From assembly GCF_019578655.1 (NCBI RefSeq), contig NC_063261.1:2294001-2358000 (forward strand): a stretch of DNA of 64,000 nt. Reading direction: 5' to 3'. This DNA comes from Ricinus communis (taxonomy: Eukaryota > Streptophyta > Magnoliopsida > Malpighiales > Euphorbiaceae). The notes beneath the pieces are model-generated. The model was not told the DNA's origin. It worked only from the letters and a program-made list of their open reading frames with translations, and ran no database searches. Every line of letters starts with the position of its first letter. The first letter of the stretch is position 1. Shown here piece after piece: positions 10,683 through 22,458 of this stretch. The translations under genes were made by a program, and so were the position numbers.

Positions 10683-12115
10683 TGATGTGCGTAAAATACA
10701 CACATCTAAATGGGGTTTTTAAAATTGATTTTATGGACATTTGGATGTGAATTGGTCCCAACACTCACCCTATACATATGTTTGTGTGCATTAGGTCCAA
10801 AAGAGGTCAAAGGATGATAAAAGAAAGAATTGGAGCATAATTGGACTTTAATACTGTCGAAACGAGCTAAGTATGCCCATGCAGAAGGTTAACACGGCCG
10901 TGTTGTATTCCACACAAGCCGTGTTACCAACACAGCCACCAACACGGCTGTGTTGGATGCGTCAAACATGAAAGAAAAAAAGCTTTTAGGGAGCACGGCC
11001 ACAGAGAGTAACACGGCCAGGAACACCAGCTCGTGTCCCCAACACGGCTAGGGACACGGCCGTGTTGGAGGCGACAGGGGATATTAATTAAGAGAATGAA
11101 GAGAGGAAAAGGAGGAGGCGGCTAGGGTTAGAACGTCCCAAACCCTAATATTTCTCTCTCTAAGGGTTTCTGAGCTGAAACCAAGAGAAAAGGAGACTTG
11201 GATCAAGGTTTCAATCGGATTCCCTTTAAAGATTGAAGATTGGGCGAGGTTCGTTGATTAGTTTTCAAATTGAGTAAGAGGAACAAGGTTCGATTCAAGA
11301 TTGAGCAAGAGGAATTGGGGCTGTTTACTCTCATCGAAGGGTGTAATCCGGTTTTCTATACCTTTACTCATTGTTGTAATTGAATTCTTGTGTATTTTGA
11401 TAATGAACATGATTAGCTAGATGGATTAAATCCATTGGGATTTCTTTACTATGTTGGCTTAGTATTATATTGTTGGATTGTGTGGATTAGTTTTGTATTC
11501 TTCTTGCTTTCAGTATTAATAAGATAATGCATTATTCATGAGACGTTGTGAATTGTGTGGTTAGATTGCTTTGTGTGATTGAGAAGTCCATTTGGCAATT
11601 GGAATTTTGAATAGCAAGAACTGGTTAATAATCGCTTAGAGATAAGGATAATTAACTAGCTAGATTAAGAATTAACAAAGCTTAATAGAGGCAGATTAAA
11701 GCTTAATGCTAATTTAAGAATCAATCGTTAGGAAGAGATTCCAACTTTAGGTTATTAGGTTTAGGAATTTGGTTATCTCAAGAGAGAAACCGAATTCGAT
11801 TAAGAATTCATCCACGGGTAGCATAATTAGACTTACCGATCCTTTATCTTTTGTTTGATTGCCAACTAGTTTAGATTCCCTTTGGGTTTGTCTTCTTGTC
11901 TTGATTATTTTGTTTATCAATTACTCTTGCATCTCCCTTATGACTAGCTTGTAGCTATTAGTTAGTTTAGAAATTATTTATCGCTAATTTTAGGTTAATA
12001 TAACAAAGAACAAAGGAGTAACTCTGGGCTTTCACTTTCCCGAGGAATATGACCTTGATACTCGCCATTAATGCTAGACTGCATCGATAGGTACACTGCC
12101 TTAGATTGTAGCTAA
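10683..12115 (+). repeat. E1 right (3') LTR, 3' end lost
   Basis: Same family as 6412-7765 and, inverted, 12652-17012 and 20262-21733. Retains the roughly 85-base block missing from the left LTR. Its terminal about 18 bases are absent; the last LTR bases 'agctaa' (12110-12115) overlap the first viral bases, so a six-base microhomology marks the join. Confidence 0.85.
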
Positions 12116-12651
12116 TGCCTACAAAACCCAAAGCAGTATCTCTGATAGAGCTATAGCTGAGCTCCTTATAGCCGGATTTTCTAGCCAGCTTAAAGGATGG
12201 TGGGATTACCATCTCACCGAAACACAACAACTGTAAATCCTGGGTGCCATCCAAACCATAATAAAAAGGCACCCCCATCTTAGATGAGCTAGGAAATCCT
12301 ATTGAGGATGTTGTTTCAACCTTAATTCTGACGATTTCCCTCCATTTCATAGGAGACCCATCTCTTCTAAAAGATAAGAATGTTGATCTCCTCAGCAATC
12401 TAACCTGCAAAAAACTTAGCAATTTCCAAGCTTATAAAGACACTTTCCTGACCAGAGTCATGCTTAGGGAAGATTCAAACTAACCTTTCTGGAAAGAAAA
12501 ATTCTTAGCGGGTTTACCTAAGATACTAGGTGAAAGGGTTAGGAATACCATCAGAGAAGCTCATAATGGCTAGATCCCTTATGATTTCTACACCTATGGT
12601 GAATTAGTTAGCCTTACTCAGAAAGAAGGATTAAAAATTTGCCATGACCTT
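12110..12651 (+). pseudogene. Pararetroviral coat-protein region, middle block (broken)
   Basis: Begins with the second copy of the 124-bp coat segment (12110-12233) and continues into coat sequence not present on the left side, with several stops in every frame. It is cut at 12651/12652 by E2; the last five bases (acctt, 12647-12651) are repeated at 21734-21738 as E2's target duplication. Confidence 0.65.
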
Positions 12652-13869
12652 TAATGGCTGCTACTCGTGTTAGCTACAATCTAAGGCAGTGTACCTATCG
12701 ATGCAGTTTAGCACTAATGGTGAGTATCAAGGTCGTATTCCTTGGGAAAGCGAAAGCCCAGAGTTACTTCTTTGTTCTTTGTTATATTAACCTAAAATGG
12801 ATGATGATAATTTCTAAACTAACTATTAACTACAAGCTAAGTTCTGAAGGAGATGCATGAGTAATTGATAAATGAAATAATCAAGACAAGAAGACAAACC
12901 CAAAGGGAATCTAAACTAGTTGGCAACCGAACAAAAGATAAAGGATCAGTGAGTCTAATTATGCTACCCGTGGACGAATTCTTAACCGAATTCGGTTTCT
13001 CTCTCGAGATAACCGAATTCCTAAACCTAATAACCTAAAGTTGGAATCTCTTCCTAACGATTGATTCTTAAATTAGCATTAAGCTTTAATCCGCCTCTAT
13101 TAAGCTTTGTTAATTCTTAATCCAGCTAGTTAATTATCCTTATCTCTAAGCGATTATTAACCAGTTCTTGTTATTCAAAATTCCAATTGCCAAACGGATT
13201 TCTCAATCTTATAAAGCAATCTAAACATCACAATTTACAACGTCTCATGAATAATGCATAATCTTATTAATACTGAAAACAAGAAGAATACAAAACCAAT
13301 CAAACAATCCAACAATATAATATCAAGCCAACATAGTAAAGAAATCCCAATGGATTAAATCAGTCTAGCTAAACATGTTCATGTTTAAAACAATCTAGGA
13401 AACTAATTACAATGAAAGAATAATGAAAATAAAACATGTACACCCTTTTCTCTCGAATTGGATGAACAGCTCCAAATCTGGATCTACACTTTGATTAATC
13501 TCTCAAACTGCCTCTTGAATTGCTTCCACTACAGTTTTGCACTCGGAACCTTGTGATTCCGGGATTCTTACTCCCTGCAACTCTCTCTCGCACTCAATAC
13601 TGTGCATAAACCGAACCAGCCGCCAGGGCTCTGTGTCACTCTTTTTCCCTCCTCCCTTTCTAAGAAAAATTCATTTTTCTTATATATTTAACTCAGCACG
13701 GCCGAAGTCCAGGCCGTGCTGAAACTGTAGATCTCACCAAGTAGGGTTTCACCATGGCCGTGTTTCTCCCCGTGTTGGCCACCACGGGCCATGCTGAAGG
13801 CTGTGGTGGCTACGGAAACCGTGCCCAAAGTGCAAATTTCAAGAATCAAAGCCAATGGTTGAGCACGGC

Positions 13870-16771
13870 TATAACACCCGGAATTTTTATATATTTAATA
13901 ATGAGTTTTTATTTAAGTTAATTTTAGCTTCATTATTATTGGGTTTAATTTGAAATGATTTAATGAAAAATTTAATATTAATCAAATAAATGAGTTATTT
14001 TCTATACCCAATTAGTTTGAAATTTTAAGAAATTATTCAAGTAAATTATTTGAGAAATGATTATATTTTGATTATTCAAAATTTTTCCCAAATGCATATT
14101 TATATAAGTAAAATTATATATTGGAAAATTATGATAGAAATTGTAAGGGATGTTTTTATAAAAGAATTTTGAGAAAATTGGTATTATAATTGATTAGTAG
14201 TATTAAATTTTGAGTTGGAAATTGATTATTTAATTTAATTGTGTATTTTCAATAATTCGGATTTGGCCCAAATTAATTAGTTAAGGGCTTAATTGAAAGG
14301 CTAAAAAGAAGTTTGGGGGTCAAATTGGAATTCTGCAGGATGAAATTGTAAGTAATTAAGAAAGTTGAGGGACCAAGTTGTAATAAGAAAAAGTTCGGGG
14401 GCCTAATGTCGATATTGAAAGGAATGGAAGTCGAGGAAGAAGAAGAGAGGAAGAGAGATGTCGGGGGGAGAGAGAGGCCAGCGGAGGAAGGAGTTCGCGT
14501 CGGGCCGTCTGTCACAACCGGCTACTCAGCGAGGAAGATGGCGAAGCTTCCTTGCCGTCATGGCGTTCCGGCGTCGGTGGTCGCTGATCTTGGTGCCGAT
14601 CGACTTCTCTCGGCCTCGGCTTTGTTTTGGCGTCGGCGGTGTCGACAGTAGTGGCCGGAGACGGAAGATCCGGTGGAGAGAGAATATGGTGGCAGCCGGC
14701 ATTTTTGGATTTTTCCAGCGATATCCGGCGGAGGATGGACGATCGGAGGACGTATCCCGACTCTCCTCGGCTCAAGCTTCGCGATGGCACCGGTTTGGTG
14801 GAGATCGGGCTTCATTTTCGAATCGACGGTCGAGATCGTCCGCAAATTTCTTCGGATGATCGGGTGTCAGATCGAAAAATCGAAAGCGAGGATCGTCTTC
14901 AGCGCGTCGTTGTGAGTTCGATGGTGTGTTCGGATCGTCGATCGGACTCCGGCGGCCGGAGGCGAGTCGACCGAGCGATCGAGCGTCTCGGTAATTTTCT
15001 TTGGCCCGTTAATTTTAGAAATTCTTGGTTTAATTGTGTCTATTGGATTATATTGAGTATTTGATGATATTGTGAGTCAAAAATAATTGTTTGTCAGTTG
15101 CTTGCCTTGTGTTTTGTGCTGTGTGGCGGAGTCGGGAAATAGTGAAGTTTGGGGACCCGACTCCCGTTGTTTAAATTGTTGGATATTTAGAGTGTTTTTT
15201 TGGCAGGTCCTGGACCCGTTTTTACGGGGGGTAATGTTCGTGTTGTAGGGAGGTTCACTGAATTTTGGTAGTTCTGAGTCGAGATTCTTAGACAGTCAGT
15301 CCTAGGAATCTAGACCTAGGATCTATTGTAATTGTTTCATCATTTTGATAAATTGTTTTCCGTGACTAGATTGTCAGTTCGTTCGGCTCGCTCCAACTGA
15401 GGCACCAGAGCAGAGCTAGGAGGTCGCCCAATTCTGTGAGTTAAAGTCATTTAATCTTTGCGCTATTGCTAGTCGGATTTTAATATGCTATTTAGAATTT
15501 GTGCTTAATATGATTATTAGTATCGCAAAATAAATGATTTCACTTGATTATTAATATTTGAAATAATATAAATATTATTATTAGTATGTTATAATAAGAT
15601 AAACGTTATTATTTTTCCCCTCACAAATTGCACGTTGTTTTACCTTAAATCTTTAATCTTTATTTCGATATGTGTTGGTTGAGTTCATCAGATAATGATA
15701 TTTATTATATGTGATGATTGCGAATTGGGAAACGTGGCTTGTAGAACATGCCGCCTGATGGGTTACATCAGGACCGCGTGCGCACCGGTAATGATTATGG
15801 ACATAAGGTTATTATGGATTTGTTTGCCCTGATCGAGCATGGCTCTCTGGGCTGATTTATGTAAATTGCCGGAGGTAAGGTCCCTGGTCGAGCATTGCTC
15901 TCGGGGCGCCGGCTTATTTGGATATTTAAGTGACGGTGAGGTAAGGTCCCCGGTCGAGCATTGCTCTCGGGGCGCCAGTCTTATTGGATTAAGAGAGCCG
16001 AATGGCTACTAGATTTCTTATTTGGATACTTAAGTGACCAGACTGGAGGTAAGGTCCCTGGTCGAGCATTGCTCTTGGGGCGCCAGTCTTATTGGATTAA
16101 AAGAGCCGAATGGCTACTAGATTTTGGGGTTTAGGGTTCTATCGAGCCACTCGTCCCGTAAAAGTAAAAATATATTTTTATTTATTCATTTATTAATTTA
16201 TTATGGTATGATTATAATATGGATTGTATTTACGTGCATGGTTGATATTTTGATTCGAATGATTAATATTTTATGTGAAGGAAATAGTAGGGTATGATTA
16301 TAGTATGGTTTGATATACTGATTTGAACAATCTATGTTTTCTGAGAAGAAGCAATAGTCTCTAGATTCTTTGATTTTAACTCACTCTCGAGACTGACAGT
16401 CTCCATTTATGTTTTCTTCAGATTCGTGACTGTTAGTTCTCCCGCGACTCTTATTCAGTAACCCGACTCCTTCATCATCGGGTGATGTATTTGATTTGGT
16501 ATGTAAATTGGTAAATCTTAGATTCTCCGCAGTAGTAATAGTAGATGTATCAGTTGTAAATTTTCTGAGTTTCAGGTCTCGCCTAGTTTTTCTGGTAGAC
16601 CGAAGTATTTATGTAGAATGTAGCTATTAAGATAATTTATGGTTTTAATAATATTAATTTGAGACGAGATTTGTTTAAGTCAGTGAGTGTCAGGCTTACT
16701 ACGGGTTTCGGTGGCCTTACGCCTACCCATTCCCTAGTGCCGGTCACGGGCCCACGGGTGGGGTCGTGACA
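13870..16771 (+). mobile_element. Solo LTR, Tekay/Del chromovirus-like, with target duplication
   Basis: 2902 bases flanked by ACGGC (13865-13869 and 16772-16776). Ends are tataacaccc (TG mutated to TA) and gtcgtgaca, the TGTAACACCC...TGACA type seen in long-LTR Tekay/Del chromoviruses; strand given for that reading. No internal region remains, so LTR-LTR recombination removed the body. Many overlapping ORFs on both strands at 14400-15060 come from a GC/CpG-rich stretch and are not credible genes. Lineage rests on terminal bases and length only. Confidence 0.7.
15817..16130 (+). repeat. Tandem array inside the solo LTR
   Basis: The block ggaggtaaggtccctggtcg followed by agcattgctctcggggcgcc starts at 15871, 15937 and 16045 (spacings 66 and 108 bases), with a partial unit near 15817. 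The second and third units also share a downstream 'ccagtcttattggatta' and 'gagccgaatggctactaga' segment. Confidence 0.8.
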
Positions 16772-17012
16772 ACGGCCAGAGTCCAGGCCGTGCTTAATGT
16801 ATGCATTGCGGGCTCTTGTCCGATCTTGATGAATTCTCGTCCGTTTCCGCACGTATTGATCTATAATTGCTTAAACACCGATGATGGTCCTATAAATGTT
16901 CCTGAAATGCAAAAGAACACAAAACACAGGTGATCTGGGAATAAAAGCACAATAATTGCTAAGAACATACGCAATAATATACAAGCAAATATGTGTAAAA
17001 CTATGCTCATCA

Positions 17013-17055
17013 AATTACCCCACACTTAAGCTATGGCTTGTCCTCAAGCAATTAA
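17013..17055 (-). other. E2 polypurine tract with upstream hairpin
   Basis: On the minus strand the hairpin GCTTGAGGACAAGC lies just upstream of AAGTGTGGGGTAATT, which abuts the LTR at 17012. Same layout as E1. Confidence 0.7.
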
Positions 17056-18550
17056 CAACTCACCCTATAAAACTACAGTTAGCAATTCCTTTCAGTTTAT
17101 GCCCCTAGTCCACAACAGAGAGTATTCAACACATCTCAAAGGATACTCAATCATAAATCAAATTACAAATCATTAACAAAGAATGGAAATAATATTAATG
17201 CATGAGTAACTTAAATGACAACTCAACACAAACATCATGAACTAATGCCTCACAGGGATCACTCAAGTCGCTCAAAGTGTATATTAGGTGAATAACAAAT
17301 CCCTCAAAGCAAATGCATAAGACCCGCTCACCATAAGCTTGCTCATAAATCATATCTTCGCTACTGTGAATAAGTAAATACCAAAATCAAAGGGTCTTTA
17401 CCAAGGTTGAAATGGGGCGAAGCTAAAGGTACGGAGATTTGGATAGAAGTGTGAAAGTGCTGGAATTCGTGCGATAAACAATAGTATATGCTCAAAGGAT
17501 TAAATGCCTAAGATCACAAAAAGAATCATTCACTAAAATCCCTACTTCATAGAATAACGCTCGCAAATGCTCTAAATCCAATAAAAAGATAAATAATTAA
17601 AGAGAATTGTTTGTTATATATTGTTTTTTATATATTGTTTTTTTTTTCTTCTTCTTCTTTTTTCTCTTTTTTTTTGTTTTTATTTTTTTTTTTTTTATAA
17701 TAATGAACTAGCAGCTTATTAGCGACTGCTGCATACAACTCGAATAAACATAAAGAATAACAAATACAAATTGGATCAAAGGGAGCATTTAAAATATCAA
17801 AAAGATTTAGTGAATTTACCAACATAGCAACTAGCATTTTAATCCCACATAAAGTTGAATAAATCACAGAAAGAAATTCCAGCATAAGGGTAAAGGAAAG
17901 ATAAATGTAAAGAATGGTATAATTGAAATGTATAGGTGTAGATTATGAAGAAAAGGTTAAGGCTAAAAAACTGGCTAACTAATGGAAACATAAGGTGATA
18001 GGCTTTTGGTCAAATGTGGTGAATCCTAAATCGCCCAAATCATCTCATGGTATTCACAATATTCATGTAACTTTAACACGCATTACAAAGCAAGTTCTAG
18101 AAGCAAAGTTAAGTACAATGCACACTCAAACAAGAAATATAAAGAGCATAAGTATAATGAATGCTCAACTGGCTCAAAATCTCACTTTCAGGTGTGGTAT
18201 TAGGTGCAGTTGGTTCGCAACATCATTAATTGAATCATTACTTAAGAAACACATGCATATGATATTATCAACGTTCTAAGTTAAAATTCGACAATTCGAA
18301 AAAAATAATTAAATAACACCGGTTTAACCCGGCAGGGTTGATGTGTAAAACACCATAAATTGTTTTATAAGGACAATGAACAGCAAAGAAAAGTAACTAC
18401 AATTCTATAAATCAAGTCATCAATCAGCTCAAAAATAGCATACTCAAGTGCATAAAAACACAGTGTCCTAACATCCCCTAAAAATGCACAACACCTAGCC
18501 ATAGCAATTTCAGATATAATCCATATAAGAGATTAAGGTTTACCCATAAG
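17056..18550 (-). other. E2 3' non-coding interior
   Basis: No supported gene. A T/C-rich low-complexity tract lies at about 17620-17700 (ttcttcttctt, long T runs), the counterpart of the A/G tract in E1. Short ORFs here are not conserved as proteins between E1, E2 and E3. Confidence 0.6.
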
Positions 18551-18586
18551 CACCCCACACTTGAAGAACACACTGTCCTCAGTGTA
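18551..18586 (-). other. E2 internal hairpin plus AAGTGTGGGGT module
   Basis: Minus strand: ACACTGAGGACAGTGT-type hairpin followed by AAGTGTGGGGTG, the same internal module as at 9367-9400 in E1. Confidence 0.7.
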
Positions 18587-18928
18587 AAATGTTATGGATA
18601 CCCCGCATGGAATGCTCAACTAAGAGAACAAAGGCAATACAATCCAAGTGCATGACATGTATGAAAAATAAAGTAAATAAATGCGGAAAAATAAAAAGAT
18701 CTAGGGGCCTTACGATCATCCATCGAGGGCCGATGTTGTGGAAATTCAGTGCCTCCTGGTAGAATCCGAAAATAATAAAATAAAGAAATAAAATCGAAAT
18801 TGAAAATATGAAAACTAAAACTAATAAAATGTTTCAAAACAAAAGGTTAAAATATTAAAGATTAAAGATAAAGTTTGGGGTGCCTCCCAAAAGCGCTTCT
18901 TTTTTATGTGATGAGTCTTCATTTGGAC

Positions 18929-20098
18929 TCATGGTGAAAGGCAAATGGGCGTGATCGACGACCATCCATCCTTCTTCCAAGCAAATGTCTTCAAGTATCC
19001 GCTTAGAGGGATAATCGTCAATTTCCTCTTCCCGACTATCAAGCAAGCTGCCAATATAATGGGCAAGACTCGCTCCTTGTATAATTGAACGTAGTCATGA
19101 TGCTCTAGGGGCTCTTCCAATTTGAAAGCTGGAGTTTCAACAATTGGAAGGATCGATGGTTGGGCAATCTCTTCAGGAGTGTCGATGGTTTTCTTCAGTC
19201 CTTGGCTTGGTTCATTTGCTAGAAGAAACTCGAGCTCCTCCAAGACTTCATCATTGGATAACTCGTGCTTATCGTCCATCATCAAAGGGACTTGTGGAAA
19301 ATCTACCAACAATTCCTCTAATCGCAACTCGGCATCATCGTACATTCCTATTGATAGTCTTTCGGAGGAATTATGCTCGCCTCTTCCTTTCCGGTTCCAT
19401 CTCCATGTTCAAGAAATTGTCCCGCATGAAGCATCATCGTCAAACATAGTAGATAAACCAGAAAAATTCTCACCCTGAGCATAAAGTGATGGCGCTCAAA
19501 TGCTCCTCGAATTCGATGGCGTTTGATGGAGTTCCCAATTGCTCTTGACTAGTAACTTGAAGATTAAGCCTACTTGATGCTCTATGTTCTTAATTGAGGC
19601 TTGTTGACCTTCAAGTACCCTCTCTGTTTGTTGGAATCTTTCCTCAAGACTTGTCATGAACCTCATCATCGGCTCTCCCGACACTAACTCTTCATCTTGA
19701 GTTGAAGGTGCAAGATTAGGGTCATTGATGTAGTTGCCGAATTCTAGTGGTTCTTGGTCATCTAAGCTCCATCCAAAGGGTGAATGAGTGCTCCACTCTT
19801 GATTGTAGGTGCTTCCATACGAGTCATTTGGCCAACATCCCGTATAATTCACCTGTTCACAGTTATAAGAACAATGAGCAACATCACTATACAATGGACA
19901 ATCATTACACACATGTAAACCACAACAAAATTCACAAAAGACTTGAGATGAAAGGATAGGAGAAGAGAGTTGATCGGTAGCCCTGCAAAATGATTCCACT
20001 CGAGCATCTAAAGATGCACGGGCATCCCAATTTTTAGCACTTTCTTGGTTCCTGATCCCTTTTTCCAATGTGTCATACAAAGAGTTTGAATTTAGCAT
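18929..20098 (-). pseudogene. E2 gag-derived ORF, frameshifted
   Basis: ATG 20098 opens a 200-codon frame to 19496 with the knuckle-like FCEFCCGLHVCNDC (CX2CX3HX4C, the spacing of Athila-type gag), the NYTGCWPNDSYGSTYNQEW segment and MMRFMTSLEERFQQ followed by a coiled-coil-like stretch. A frameshift near 19500 and disruption up to 19350 precede the acidic linker 19345-18929 (LEELLVDFPQVP...EPLEHHDYVQLY). It retains the roughly 46 bases that E1 lost, so it is the better model for the family's gag. No catalytic pol domains follow. Confidence 0.7.
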
Positions 20099-20237
20099 TG
20101 AACCTCCTTATCATTCACTATCTGAATCATAAACTTAAACTAAATAAATATGTACAAATAAAATAAAATAATAAGAAAGAAAGAGAAAAAAATGGCTAAA
20201 TTAACAAATAGCAAATTTCACTCTAGTTTTCAAACAT

Positions 20238-20255
20238 TCCCCGGCAACGGCGCCA
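20238..20255 (-). other. E2 primer-binding site (tRNA-Asp type), intact
   Basis: Minus-strand TGGCGCCGTTGCCGGGGA is complementary to the 3' end of plant tRNA-Asp including CCA. It lies six bases from the LTR edge at 20262. tRNA-Asp priming is typical of the Athila branch of Ty3/gypsy elements. Confidence 0.85.
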
Positions 20256-20261
20256 AAAACT

Positions 20262-21733
20262 TGATGGCTGCTACTCGTGTTAGCTACAATCTAAGGCAGT
20301 GTACCTATCGATGCAGTCTAGCACTAATGGCGAGTATCAAGGTCGTATTCCTCAGGAAAGCGAAAGCCCAGAGTTACTTCTTTGTTCTTTGTTATATTAA
20401 CCTAAAATGGATGATGATAATTTCTAAACTAACTATTAACTACAAGCTAAGTTCTGAGGGAGATGCAGGAGTAATTGATAAATGAAATAATCAAGACAAG
20501 AAGACAAACCCAAAGGGAATCTAAACTAGTTGGCAACCAAACAAAAGATAAAGGATCGGTGAGTCTAATTATGCTACCCGTGGATGAATTCTTAACCGAA
20601 TTCGGTTTCTCTCTCAAGATAACCGAATTCCTAAACCTAATAACCTAAAGTTGGAATCTCTTCCTAACGATTGATTCTTAAATTAGCATTAAGCTTTAAT
20701 CCGCCTCTATTAAGCAAAGCTTTGTTAATTCTTAATCCGACTAGTTAATTATCCTTATCTCTAAGAGATTATTAACCAGTTCTTGTTATTCAAAATTCCA
20801 ATTGCCAAACGGATTTCTCAATCTCATAAAGCAATCTAAACATCACAATTCACAACGTCTCATGAATAATGCATAATCTTATTAATACTGAAAACAAGAA
20901 GAATACAAAACCAACTCAAACAATCCAACAATATAATATCAAGCCAACATAGTAATCCCAATGGATTAAATCAGTCTAGCTAAACATGTTCATGTTTAAA
21001 ACAATCTAGGAAATCAATTACAATGAAAGAATAATGAAAATAAAACATGTACACCCTTTTCTCTCAAATTGGATGAACAGCTCCAAATCTGGATCTACAC
21101 TTTGATTAATCTCCCAAACTGCCTCTTGAATTACTTCCACTACGGTTTTGCACTCGGAACCTTGCGATTCCGGGATTCTTACTCCCCATGACTCTCTACT
21201 TTCAATCTTTGCAGAACCGAACCAGCTGTGGCTCTATGTCACTCTTTTTCCCTCCCCCTTTCTAAGAAAAATTCATTTTTCTTATATATTTAACTCAGCA
21301 CGGCCGTGTTCAAGGTTTGTGCTTTCGTCGGCTCTGTGAAGTCAGGGCCGTCTTTGGCCTGGATCTCACAGTAGGGTTTCTGCAGTAGTGTTTCTCCCGT
21401 GTTGGCCACCACGGGCCGTCTTTGAAAATTTGTGGTGGCTATGGAAACCGTGCCCAAAGTGCAAATTTCAAGAATCAAAGCCAATGGTTGAGCACGGCCG
21501 AGTCCAGGCCGTGCTCAATGTATGCATTGCGGGCTCTTGTATGATCTTGATGAATTCTCGTCCGTTTCCGCACGTATTGATCTATAATTGCTTAAACACC
21601 GATGATGGTCCTATAAATGTTCCTGAAATGCAAAAGAACACAAAACACGGGTGATCTGGGAATAAAAGCACAATAATTGCTAAGAACATACGCAATAATA
21701 TGCAAGCAAATATGTGTAAAACTATGCTCATCA
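20262..21733 (-). repeat. E2 5' LTR
   Basis: 1472 bases, edges TGATGG (plus strand) and CATCA, followed directly by target duplication acctt. Holds the palindrome cluster (about 21295-21510) and an ORF-like stretch at 20264-20470 that recurs in all family LTRs only because the LTRs are homologous. Confidence 0.9.
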
Positions 21734-22443
21734 ACCTTAAACTTCAAAGACAACTCAAATGGAAAATGAAGAAGACTAGACATGAACTAGGTAGCTTTTG
21801 TAACCAGTTTAAGTATAATCCCATAGAACCTTCCCCCACCTGCAAAGGAAAATGCAAAGAAGACTTTTCTAAACCTTTTAAGAAAAAATGTTTTTTCAAA
21901 AGTAGAAAGGTGCCAAAAAACAGAGAGAATTTCTACAAAAGACCATCCTCTTCAAAATTTTCAAAACAGAGTTCCAAAAAAGATTTTGGCAAAATTACTT
22001 GCTAAAAATATGGCAAAAAAGGGCACACTTCAAAGTATTATAAGTTTTCTAAAAAACTTCAGGAGCTCCAAATAGAAGAAGAAATTTTGAGCAAAATTTC
22101 AGCTCTTCTAGTTGATACCTCTGAATCAGAATTTTCTAATGACGAGGAAGAATTTCAAATTGATGAAATTAAAACCTCATCCGAATATTCTGAATCAGAA
22201 TTAGATAATATTCCAAAAAATATTAATATGCTTACTAGGCAACAAGAAGCTCTTCTTGAAGCTGTCAAGCATATTAATGACCCTCAAATTCAAAAACAAG
22301 TCCTCATCCCTTCTTCTAGTAAGAACACCTATGATCTTACTATGATCTTGGAAAAAGGGAAAAAGCAAAAGAACCCTCTCCCTACTATCCAACAACTCCA
22401 AAAAGAAATTAAAATAGAACTCAAAGAATTAAAAGAAAAATAA
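21734..22443 (+). pseudogene. Pararetroviral coat C-terminus and zinc-knuckle region (broken)
   Basis: After the duplication, viral sequence continues open at 21739-22002 with a basic Lys-rich, Phe-Lys-rich stretch typical of a coat C-terminus. The CCHC-type knuckle at about 22000-22050 is damaged: a stop follows its first Cys, and two of the Cys positions read Tyr (KYGKKGHTSKYY). Downstream 22087-22443 is an open, acidic Ser/Glu-rich linker that precedes the protease. Confidence 0.65.
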
Positions 22444-22458
22444 CAAAATGATTCTGTT

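Larger units (their letters stand above)
6412..12115 (+). mobile_element. E1: non-autonomous Athila-like LTR retrotransposon, gag-only
   Basis: Left LTR 6412-7765 and right LTR 10683-12115 are near-identical over most of their length and begin TGATGT. A degraded tRNA-Asp-type primer site follows the left LTR and a polypurine tract (gtgtggggttatt) precedes the right LTR. The 2.9-kb interior has only a gag-derived ORF; no protease, RT, RNase H or integrase is present, which fits TR-GAG-type or LARD non-autonomous elements that use proteins from autonomous relatives. The right LTR lacks its last roughly 18 bases and joins viral DNA directly, so no target duplication can be read. Confidence 0.8.
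12652..17012 (-). repeat. E2 3' LTR, split by a solo LTR
   Basis: About 1.45 kb of LTR once the 2902-base insertion plus 5-base duplication is removed; edges taatggctgc (mutated TG) and gctcatca match the partner LTR at 20262-21733. Palindromic cacggcc/ggccgtg cluster at 13695-13870 and 16772-16795. Confidence 0.85.
12652..21733 (-). mobile_element. E2: non-autonomous Athila-like element, gag-only, with target duplication
   Basis: Minus-oriented copy of the E1 family: 3' LTR 12652-17012 (holding a solo LTR), interior 17013-20261, 5' LTR 20262-21733. The 5-bp target duplication acctt (12647-12651 and 21734-21738) is intact. Primer site and polypurine tract are recognisable. The interior encodes only gag-derived sequence. 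The viral coat region resumes at 21739 exactly after the duplication. Confidence 0.9.

Noticed and set aside
12654..12860. Recurring ORF MAATRVSYNLRQCTYRC also at 20192, 41714 and, inverted, 11967
   Set aside because: It recurs because the LTRs are homologous; it is antisense over the U5/LTR end, so not a gene.
14400..15064. Several overlapping ORFs on both strands in the solo LTR
   Set aside because: They arise from GC-rich sequence with few stop codons, no domain is recognisable, and they lie within an LTR.
17628..17885. Minus-strand ORF with a Lys/Glu-rich end
   Set aside because: The end is translation of a T/C low-complexity tract inside E2's non-coding interior.
20238..20255. Possible tRNA-Asp gene fragment (CCCCGGCAACGGCGCCA)
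   Set aside because: Only the 3' acceptor end with CCA is present next to an LTR; it is a primer-binding site. The same holds at 25213 and 31356.
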